From the NCBI GenBank assembly GCA_046349915.1, contig JAXMBL010000006.1:496001-560000 (forward strand): a stretch of DNA of 64,000 bases, in the 5' to 3' direction. Shown here piece by piece: positions 58,001 to 64,000 of the stretch; positions within the stretch are counted from its first letter, which is position 1, and every line of letters begins with the position of its first letter. A program made the translations under genes and the position numbers. A model generated the notes under the pieces. The model saw only the letters and a list, made by a program, of their open reading frames with translations, ran no database searches and was not told the origin of the DNA. This stretch comes from CAIXSC01 sp046349915 (lineage in GTDB: Bacteria; Planctomycetota; Planctomycetia; Pirellulales; Pirellulaceae).

Positions 58001-60846
58001 CTCTCAGTTCATTCGATGCGAATTCCATTACGATCGACGAACTGGTGGTGATTACCAATCTCACGCCCGACCCGCTCTCGCTCGCGTGGTTCGCCTTCGC
58101 GGACGCGAATCTGAACGGCGCCTTCGGCGATCACGATTCAGCGGTGGCGGAATCAAACTCGTCGTTTCTCCAGACGGGGCAGTTGGGAAGCCAATTGCAA
58201 ATTACAGTCGCGAGCGAGCCGTTTCCCGAGGCCTATGAACTGGCGGGGGCCGCCGGATTGCAGGCAAGTCTCACCGATACATCACCGACCGATTTGGGCA
58301 ATTCGCCGGGAATCGGGGTCGCGACCTCGGACGATGACATCGCGCAAGCTTTGCAGTGGAACCTGACGCTGGGCGTCACCGACGACGATCGCACCACTTT
58401 GCTGAACGTCGTGAAGGTCTTTCAAGTGACGCCAGTCGTCTCGCCGGAGGGGCAAACACTCGCGGGCGCGTCGGGCGGGGCGACTGCAGGTGGAGCTGCC
58501 GCGGGAGGGTTGTTGGGGGCCGGTGTGTGGGGCGGTGAAGCTGGCAGCGCTGGGGCGGGCAGCGTAGGGACGCCTGGACCAGCCGACTGCCGCGGGCTCT
58601 GCATCCTCGACCCCGCGGTGGCCGTGGGATACGACTTCGTCAGCCAAACCGGCAACCTGATTGCGGAAGTTACCTTGCCGTTCGGCTTCGGGGACGATCA
58701 GTACCTGTTGCAATGGCCCGACGGATTGGGCGGCTGGAATGACGTCGATGTTCAGGCCGGGCAAACCTACAGCTTCCTTGGTCATATTCCGTCAGGAGCG
58801 AGTCATTTTCGCGTGCTGGGCATCGAGCCCACCGAGGGCATCGATCCACTGGACCCGCTTGGTTTCCCCACGCTTCTCCGCTTTGTGAATCCCCTGGCTG
58901 ACTGGAAGGTGCAGATGACCGCGATTCCCGATCGCGTGTATGTCGACCCCACGGGAGGCTGGGGCGAAGAGGTGAATGTTCGCGAGTTCGGGCTGATCGA
59001 ATTAGGAGACATTGTCACCTATCGGCCGGGTCAGTCCGACGAAGTGGCTGGGCTGCGGTTCGGCGAGTCGGCGTTTGCCAATCGCGCCGCGGCTCTTGCC
59101 TATCTCGACTCGTTGGACATCAGCAGCCTGACGGAGATTGTCGACGTCGCGGTCGACATGGGAGATGCACCCAACTCGTACGGCACCTTGTCTGTCGACA
59201 ACGGACCAACTCACGTGATTGGCGCCTTGTTTCTCGGGAACGCCGTCGACGCGGACGCGGACGGTCAACCGACGGCGAACGCCGACGGCGATGACACTAA
59301 TGGAGTGCTGGACGAAGACGGCGTCGCGATGCTGAACAACTGGCAGGCGGGCGGCACGGCCGAGTTGCGAGTGACGACAAGCGCCGCCGGAGTGCTGAAT
59401 GCTTGGGTTGATTGGAATGACGATGGAGACTGGAACGACGCGGGCGAGCAGGTTTTTGTTGACCGGGCGCTCTCGACAGGGCCTTCGCTGCTGTCGTTCG
59501 CCATACCGATAAATGCCGTGGTTGGACAGACGACGTATTCTCGGTTCCGCCTGAGCAGCCAGACCGGGTTGGGACCAACGGGGACGGCGGCCGACGGCGA
59601 GGTGGAGGATTACGTTGTCCCCGTGGTCGCCGCCGTCAGTCGCGCCGAGACCGTGTATCCGGCTTCGCAGGCCGAGATCGTGCTGCGGATTCCTGGGGGG
59701 ACGGAATTGACGATTCCTCTTGTGGGCTCGTCCAGCACGCAACTACTGACCTCGGATACCGGTTCGGCGGCCGATTCGGATGGCGACCAGAAGGATGACG
59801 CGGCCCAAGAGCTGAAGTCCCTCGTTTTCCGCGGATGGTCGTCTTTGGGGCGAGTGGATGTGAGCCTGCTGTCGACGCCTCGCTCGTTGGGACGCATCGA
59901 AGAGACCGTCAATCTTGTTCCAGGCATCCTCGATATCACTCCGTTCTCCATCGCGGGGACGGCGACAAGCTTCTACGACGTTTATCTCCAGATCACGGTG
60001 ACCAATGGGGCGACGGTAAATACCTACCGCACTCCAACCCCCGCTCGGTTGACGGGAAATGTCAGCGGCGATCCGACGTTTTTGGGCGAGTTATTGACGG
60101 GCGCCAGCGGCGTGGGATTGGTCGATACGAACGGCGCGGCGACCAATTTTGTGTTGGTAAGTCAGTCCTACACGCCTAATCCCCTCCGGCCCTGGCATAA
60201 CATTGGCAACCGACTCGATGTGGATAACAGCGGCGAGGTGGTGCCGTTGGACGCGCTGCTCGTGATCAACGAGCTGAACAACCCGTTCTATTCCATCAGC
60301 AACCAGTTGCCCGCGCCGGTCAATCCCTTGCTGCCACCCCCGCCGTACCTGGACGTCAGCGCCAGCGGATCGATCGAACCGCTCGACGCCCTGCTGGTGA
60401 TTAACTTCTTAAACGGCGTCGATGGCGAGGGGGAGGAGCAAGAGACCGTTGCGGAAACGGTCGTTGAGCCCGATGGCCAAGTCGAGCTGACTACGATGAC
60501 GGTCGACGACGAGCCGGATTCTGGGCTGTTGTCGGTGAGTAGCGTTGATTCCCCTGCCAGCGAAGGAGACGTTTCTCTGTTTTCCGCTCACGGCGCCAGA
60601 GATCGTCGTGGGGCCGCGACGGGGGGGATGACCCCGGCTGGGCGGCGAGCTCGTTGGGAAGCCTGGGTCGCGTATTGGTCGGCCGTGGGTAGGGATTCGG
60701 ATGAGGGCGGTACGACTTCCCGCTTCCGTCGCTCGGGGCCAGGCGGGCGATTGACGAGCGATTTGTGGCGGGACCCGGTATCTGAATCGGTCGTGGATCT
60801 CCTAGCAAACTCGCAAACGATTGACCCTGATCTGGACGCAACTTAG
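55009..60846 (+). CDS. Giant exported protein with LEPR-XLL signal, GEVED repeats and dockerin domain
   Basis: A 1945-residue surface protein. The ATG at 55009 lies 8-9 bp after GGGAGG and is preferred over an upstream frame start. The basic N-terminus ends with MGERLESRDLMATFA, an LEPR-XLL-like planctomycete export motif. An SdrD B-like segment follows (GQKFNDANGNGKRDSGELGL). Three GEVED domains lie near 600-720, 730-890 and 1380-1540, each with AWIDFNADGDWND-like and DGEVEDH-like signatures. Residues about 1735-1805 form two dockerin-like calcium repeats (LDVDNSGEVVPLDALLVINE; LDVSASGSIEPLDALLVINF). A Gly/Ala-rich linker sits near 1170. It may attach to other surface proteins through the dockerin, which is inference. 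Confidence 0.88.
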   Translation: MGTGGNGRNVSRRVRWSGKASRSASRRGSPRGRISKSRQAMGERLESRDLMATFAYNSAYLEATLTDLLTGESEIVRLSGSVAGEVSSVVAPLTLDESSQSLTSLSLSGVEPNRFGMLSMTLNPQSPTVGRVVEQSNLTPSSLEFPATSQLDLDFVLEITRFDTPFAQPVALTPAGAVRIEAGVSQSATGLNDTFHSRARTIYLTDTPAGSPVYSLSDFAFSFQAEMGKISGQKFNDANGNGKRDSGELGLNGWAVAMVDQNGGDANVVDIQATHDIDWNNDQVIDPETERGWYVFESLAPAKYFVTEVGRAGWKQTAPLEVPSTLWPDSLPFEGWIGTVIPRASTERAAVVLSIDWPDDGNLDGQVDERVIVGVDGGDARFGVGAPSLQPGNMFSAAPLELGSYELVGQSRHGQVMMTGGDGDVDFASGVESSLGQVAQRTDNPSLADAHLQLDFTLAISAFDELGLSYLRPETPVSVQAVVDRLPLDGFVLSSANPVALVDDQLATRARLVGVEWVFYQEETLEVASGYDLPLSLGREYRSANLGNQEQIPSSFGVDFGDARFSLLVPGYPTTLADDGARHAIDGLLYLGAKVDAETDGAPSDMALGDDGSASDDEDGVAFHGAAVAGETLTLTVTASRLGQLDAWIDFNADGDWNDDGEQVFVSQTLVSGENELTIPIPADALAGITYSRFRLSSSGGLSVTGAASDGEVEDHALVIHATTPPLRDFGDANNDLPDLFPTRESEGGAWHSLTSGHYLGDFVDGEIDGTSTLSANGDDIDGLADEDGVRVIEAFEIGGSGELEVRASLPGYLNAWIDFNQDGDWDDAGEYVIDARLLDQGANRLTIAVPTELDGARPSARTPARFRFTEDPTEGRTPGGGASTGEVEDHLLSISYPVVNVAVGAWNLALGLSVTANAAPGIVGLSTSPLESDSLDPRFSQLAAQTFFYRLAGDSGESSLDSLQFMSAQVDYAGSQVVVRYGDPAKFDPLEVVVFYTLSSFDANSITIDELVVITNLTPDPLSLAWFAFADANLNGAFGDHDSAVAESNSSFLQTGQLGSQLQITVASEPFPEAYELAGAAGLQASLTDTSPTDLGNSPGIGVATSDDDIAQALQWNLTLGVTDDDRTTLLNVVKVFQVTPVVSPEGQTLAGASGGATAGGAAAGGLLGAGVWGGEAGSAGAGSVGTPGPADCRGLCILDPAVAVGYDFVSQTGNLIAEVTLPFGFGDDQYLLQWPDGLGGWNDVDVQAGQTYSFLGHIPSGASHFRVLGIEPTEGIDPLDPLGFPTLLRFVNPLADWKVQMTAIPDRVYVDPTGGWGEEVNVREFGLIELGDIVTYRPGQSDEVAGLRFGESAFANRAAALAYLDSLDISSLTEIVDVAVDMGDAPNSYGTLSVDNGPTHVIGALFLGNAVDADADGQPTANADGDDTNGVLDEDGVAMLNNWQAGGTAELRVTTSAAGVLNAWVDWNDDGDWNDAGEQVFVDRALSTGPSLLSFAIPINAVVGQTTYSRFRLSSQTGLGPTGTAADGEVEDYVVPVVAAVSRAETVYPASQAEIVLRIPGGTELTIPLVGSSSTQLLTSDTGSAADSDGDQKDDAAQELKSLVFRGWSSLGRVDVSLLSTPRSLGRIEETVNLVPGILDITPFSIAGTATSFYDVYLQITVTNGATVNTYRTPTPARLTGNVSGDPTFLGELLTGASGVGLVDTNGAATNFVLVSQSYTPNPLRPWHNIGNRLDVDNSGEVVPLDALLVINELNNPFYSISNQLPAPVNPLLPPPPYLDVSASGSIEPLDALLVINFLNGVDGEGEEQETVAETVVEPDGQVELTTMTVDDEPDSGLLSVSSVDSPASEGDVSLFSAHGARDRRGAATGGMTPAGRRARWEAWVAYWSAVGRDSDEGGTTSRFRRSGPGGRLTSDLWRDPVSESVVDLLANSQTIDPDLDAT

Positions 60847-60986
60847 AGTAAATGGCTCGGCGGACGTTCGGGCCGCGGGAAGTCGTCCTTTTCGGCGAGG
60901 TTGTACAGCGCGTCTGACGGCGCGCGCTCTGGTAGCGAGAGACGTAGCGAGTGGCGTGGCACGTATGAGCCGCGGTTGGGAGTAGT

Positions 60987-61754
60987 ATGCTGGCGAAGCG
61001 AGTGATTCCGTGTTTGGATGTCGACCGAGGTCGGGTAGTGAAGGGGACCAATTTCCTCCACCTGCGCGACGCGGGAGATCCGGTCCAAGTCGCTGCTCGG
61101 TACGAGGAAGAAGGAGCGGACGAGCTGGTATTCTTGGACATTACGGCCAGCCATGAGACTCGCGGGATCATGATTGACGTCGTCCAGCGGACGGCGGAAC
61201 AGGTCTTTATGCCGCTGACGGTCGGCGGCGGAATTCGCTCGATCGACGACATCCGAGCGCTGTTGAACGCAGGCGCCGACAAGGTGTCGATCAACTCGGC
61301 GGCCTGCCGTAATCCCGAGTTTGTACGGGAGGCGGCCAAGCGATTTGGCAGCCAATGCATCGTCGTGAACATCGATCCCAAGCGAGTGCAGCGGGATGGA
61401 CGCGAGGTGTGGGAGGTGCACATTAATGGCGGGCGCTTGCCCACGGGGCTGGAAGCCGTTCCCTGGGCTCAGCGGGTCGAGGAATTAGGGGCGGGGGAGA
61501 TCGTGTTGACCAGCATGGATTGCGACGGCACGAAAGATGGCTACGATTTGGAGATTACGGCGGCCGTTTCGGCGGCGGTGACGATTCCCGTGGTGGCGAG
61601 CGGCGGGGCGGGGCGCCCAGAGCATCTGGCGGATGCCATTCTGCGGGGGCGAGCCGACGCGGCGCTGGCGGCCAGCATTTTCCATTTCGGCGAATACACG
61701 ATTCGAGAGACGAAACAAGTGATGGCGGCTCGGGGAATCCCGGTCCGACTATGA
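60987..61754 (+). CDS. hisF: Imidazole glycerol phosphate synthase cyclase subunit HisF
   Basis: A 255-residue TIM-barrel enzyme that, with HisH, forms imidazole glycerol phosphate and AICAR from PRFAR in histidine biosynthesis. The start MLAKRVIPCLDVDRGRVVKG places catalytic Asp11, and Asp130 is in VVNIDPKRVQ. Phosphate-binding loops are visible in LTVGGGIRSIDDI and VVASGGAGRPEHL. GGGAG lies 6 bp before the ATG. No other his gene is in the window; the pilus ATPase downstream is co-oriented 90 bp away. Confidence 0.97.
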   Translation: MLAKRVIPCLDVDRGRVVKGTNFLHLRDAGDPVQVAARYEEEGADELVFLDITASHETRGIMIDVVQRTAEQVFMPLTVGGGIRSIDDIRALLNAGADKVSINSAACRNPEFVREAAKRFGSQCIVVNIDPKRVQRDGREVWEVHINGGRLPTGLEAVPWAQRVEELGAGEIVLTSMDCDGTKDGYDLEITAAVSAAVTIPVVASGGAGRPEHLADAILRGRADAALAASIFHFGEYTIRETKQVMAARGIPVRL

Positions 61755-61844
61755 TGACGGGATCGATGGGAAGTCCGTATCGATGGGATTGCGGAAGGCC
61801 GTTATCAGTATTCTTGGCAGTAAGGCTTATCAGGAACGCGAAAC

Positions 61845-63053
61845 ATGTCCACCGACGAGCTGGCGAAGGTAGATCCGAAGTTGGCGGCGACGAAAGTGGA
61901 GATTCACGGCAAGGAAGAAGACGACTTTGTCGCTCGGTATTCGCACAAGAAGCGGGAGCTGGAAGTCGACCGGTACTTCCGCGCGCTGGTGAAGTTGGAG
62001 GGAAGCGACTTGCACATGAAGGTCGGGCGACCGCCGATGGTGCGAAGCCGCAACGAACTGAGACCGCTCAACCGACCTCCGATTGACGACGAGGAGATGA
62101 CGGCGTTGCTGGTGCCGTTGATGTCGGATCGTCACCGCAAGATCTTCGATGAAGAAGGGGGCGCGGACTTTTCGCACACTTGCGATGTGGATGGAGTGAC
62201 GTGGCGATTCCGCGTGAACTTGCTCCAGCAGTTCGGCCACATGGGGCTGGTCGCTCGTCGCGTGAATAACAAGATTCCTGACTTCAAGGGCCTTTTCTTG
62301 CCGCCGGCCATGGAGTCGCTCTGTCACTTCGACCAGGGCATGATCCTATTGGCGGGCGTGACGGGATCGGGCAAAAGCACGACGATCGCGTCGATGTTGA
62401 ATTACGTCAATCAGCGGGAACGAGTGCATATTCTCACGCTGGAAGACCCGATCGAATTCGTTTTTACCGAAGACAAGGCGCTGATCAATCAGCGCGAGGT
62501 CGGCGTCGACGTGAAGGACTTCAAGATCGGCATGAAACACGCCGTGCGTCAGGACCCTGACATCATGCTGGTGGGAGAAATGCGTGATGAGGAAACGTTT
62601 ATGACGGCCATTCACGCCGCCGAAACGGGGCACTTGGTGTTCGGAACCATTCACGCGTCGAGTTCTCCCTCGACGATCGGTCGTATTCTCGACTTGTTCC
62701 CCGAGGAAATGCACAACGCGATCCGCAGCGCCATCGCGTTCAATATGAAGGGAATTGTCGCGCAGAAGTTATTGAAGTCGATCCGACCGGGCGTGCCACG
62801 CGTGCCAACCTGCGAGATCATGACGTTCAATCCGACGATTCGCAAATTGATTCTAGAGGGACAAGACCACAAGCTGCCGGACGCGATCCGCATCGGAGCA
62901 GCGGACGGCATGCAAGACTTCACGATGAGCCTGAAACAGCTGATCGATGACGGTCTGATCGATCGTCCAACCGCTTTCGAAGTCGCGCCGAATCCCGACG
63001 CGCTCAAGATGGCGCTCAAGGGCATCAACGTGTCGAACCCCGGCATTCTCTAG
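61845..63053 (+). CDS. pilT: PilT-type twitching motility ATPase
   Basis: A 402-residue secretion/pilus retraction ATPase. The N-terminal PAS-like domain has LVKLEGSDLHMKVGRPPMVR, Walker A is GVTGSGKSTTIAS at about 171-183, the Asp box is ILTLEDPIEFVF, Walker B is DIMLVGEMRDEETFMTAIHA and the His box is HLVFGTIHASSSPSTIGRIL. Motifs are intact, so it should hydrolyse ATP. It may power retraction of type IV pili or pseudopili at the cytoplasmic face of the inner membrane. The adjacent gene encodes a degenerate relative, which suggests a hetero-oligomer or a regulatory partner. PilU would be an alternative name. Confidence 0.9.
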   Translation: MSTDELAKVDPKLAATKVEIHGKEEDDFVARYSHKKRELEVDRYFRALVKLEGSDLHMKVGRPPMVRSRNELRPLNRPPIDDEEMTALLVPLMSDRHRKIFDEEGGADFSHTCDVDGVTWRFRVNLLQQFGHMGLVARRVNNKIPDFKGLFLPPAMESLCHFDQGMILLAGVTGSGKSTTIASMLNYVNQRERVHILTLEDPIEFVFTEDKALINQREVGVDVKDFKIGMKHAVRQDPDIMLVGEMRDEETFMTAIHAAETGHLVFGTIHASSSPSTIGRILDLFPEEMHNAIRSAIAFNMKGIVAQKLLKSIRPGVPRVPTCEIMTFNPTIRKLILEGQDHKLPDAIRIGAADGMQDFTMSLKQLIDDGLIDRPTAFEVAPNPDALKMALKGINVSNPGIL

Positions 63054-63172
63054 TGCTCGACCTCGGGGGTATGAAGCACTGAGATTGGGAAACGCCAACA
63101 AGCGAAGTTTGCAGATATTGATTCCACGTCACCCACGGACCCGCATCTCAACTCGGAAACGATCGACGTCGC

Positions 63173-64000
63173 ATGGCCAAGAAACAAGAAGAAGTTCAGA
63201 AGCTGCCGCACGAGTATTTCCCGCCGATTACCTTCACGCCGGCGGGACCCGATAACGCGACTCAACAGGGGACGTTGATCCAGTTGCGGCAGTCGCCGTT
63301 CTTCACGTTCACGATGGCCTTGCTATCCGAGACAGTGGCTAGGCGGTCTGATCTGGCCATGCTGGATTACACTCGCGACGCCGTGTCCCGGCGAATTTTC
63401 GTCGACGGGTTTCCCTATGAATTGCAGCCCCAGGATCGGCAAACGGGCGATGGGATGCTGGCTTGCCTGAAGAAGTTGGCGAACCTGAATCCGACGGAAC
63501 GGCGAGCGAAGCAGGAAGGGCGTTTCACCGCGGAGTGCTTGGGAGGCAAGTACAACGTCTTCCTAACGACTCAAGGGGTGCCGACGGGCGAGCGAGTCGT
63601 CATCAAGTTCGCTCCCAAGAAATTCCCCTTCGCGACGCTCGAAGATATCGGCATGCGCGACAAGATGCGCGACCAATTCAAGAGCATCATCAATCGGCCC
63701 GAGGGATTGGTGGTCTTTTCGGCCCCGCCAGGCGGTGGACTCACCACATTGTGGAAGGTTGGTCTGGAGGCGGCCGACCGATTTGTCCGCGACTTTGTGC
63801 TGATCGAAGACAAGGCATCGACGGACGAAGAGATCATCAATATCAACTCGAATAAGTTCGATGCGGCGGCGGGCGAGACGCCGATGACGATCCTACCCAA
63901 GATTCTGCTGAAACAGCCCGATTCGCTGGTGGTTCCCGAGTTCATGACGCCGGAGACCGCCGAACTGATGTGCAAGCAGATCAACGACGAACACAAAATG
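63173..64000 (+). CDS. PilB/GspE-like ATPase with degenerate motifs, truncated at right edge
   Basis: An uninterrupted frame of 276 codons starts at ATG 63173 (MAKKQEEVQKLPHEYFPPIT) and runs off the window. It resembles the secretion ATPase superfamily: LDYTRDAVSRRIFVDGFPYE and GERVVIKFAPKKFPFATLED before the nucleotide-binding core. Where Walker A should be (about 183-192) it has SAPPGGGLTT, lacking the Lys of GxGKT. The Walker B region reads SLVVPEFMTPETAELM instead of VGEIRDxETA. It is therefore probably a poor or inactive ATPase that partners the intact PilT-like protein 119 bp upstream. Confidence 0.75.
   Translation, partial: MAKKQEEVQKLPHEYFPPITFTPAGPDNATQQGTLIQLRQSPFFTFTMALLSETVARRSDLAMLDYTRDAVSRRIFVDGFPYELQPQDRQTGDGMLACLKKLANLNPTERRAKQEGRFTAECLGGKYNVFLTTQGVPTGERVVIKFAPKKFPFATLEDIGMRDKMRDQFKSIINRPEGLVVFSAPPGGGLTTLWKVGLEAADRFVRDFVLIEDKASTDEEIININSNKFDAAAGETPMTILPKILLKQPDSLVVPEFMTPETAELMCKQINDEHKM

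Noticed and set aside
1..64000. CRISPR arrays, tRNA or rRNA genes, transposases, prophage
   Set aside because: I looked for regularly spaced direct repeats, cloverleaf arms, and DDE or integrase motifs and saw none; the repeats present are palindromic and irregularly spaced.

Overview
The window looks like a chromosomal segment of a member of the Planctomycetota, most likely a Pirellulales-type organism. The evidence is the combination of DUF1549/DUF1553 proteins carrying a planctomycete cytochrome-c domain, three twin-arginine DUF1501 proteins, a DUF1559 pseudopilin-like protein, BlaI/M56 regulator pairs, giant exported proteins with an N-terminal LEPR-XLL-like signal plus GEVED and dockerin repeats, and many small intergenic palindromes. 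No rRNA, tRNA, CRISPR array, transposase, integrase or phage gene is visible. The lineage is inferred from gene content only.

Layout. 1-3440 (minus): a truncated secreted protein, then aguB-aguA, which turn agmatine into putrescine. 3611-9906 (plus): a DUF1549/DUF1553 cytochrome protein, its DUF1501 partner and a D-2-hydroxyacid dehydrogenase. 10080-18378 (plus): a complete kdp potassium-uptake locus, with a KdpE-box-like site, two tiny KdpF-like genes, kdpA, kdpB, kdpC, kdpD and kdpE. 18403-22400 (minus): a double AhpD-like protein, a small lipoprotein, a DUF1559 protein and a small secreted protein. 22647-27558 (plus): an M1 aminopeptidase with HEAT-like repeats and the Tex RNA-binding protein. 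27727-34186 (minus): a translationally coupled DUF1549/1553-DUF1501-DUF1501 operon. 34377-37622 (minus): an ATP-grasp ligase followed by an asparagine-synthetase-like enzyme, the best candidate for an undescribed biosynthetic system. 37759-41173 (minus): a coiled-coil exported protein and a coupled BlaI/M56 pair whose promoter carries a 20-bp direct repeat that looks like its operator. 41576-45831 (plus): a metzincin/Calx-beta exoprotein and an SGNH-DUF1080 hydrolase. 46116-49735: a secreted propeller-like protein, then a PfkB kinase divergent from an aldolase-like protein. 49857-51952 (minus): a coupled pair of haem-motif proteins behind a clear sigma-70 type promoter. 52608-60846 (plus): a GH57 glucanotransferase and a 1945-residue GEVED/dockerin surface protein. 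60987-64000 (plus): hisF, a PilT-like ATPase and a truncated PilB/GspE-like protein with degenerate nucleotide-binding motifs.

The intergenic spaces hold at least four families of short repeats: a palindrome built on GACGGACT/AGTCCGTC (six loci), a 78-bp element with imperfect inverted ends (two copies), a TTTTGCTCCGCAAAA hairpin (two loci) and an ATTCGTG-rich repeat (one locus). In several places I moved a start codon inward from the longest open frame to one that fits a ribosome-binding site, a signal peptide or family length. Two real genes run off the window edges, and two 30-codon genes upstream of kdpA are easily missed.
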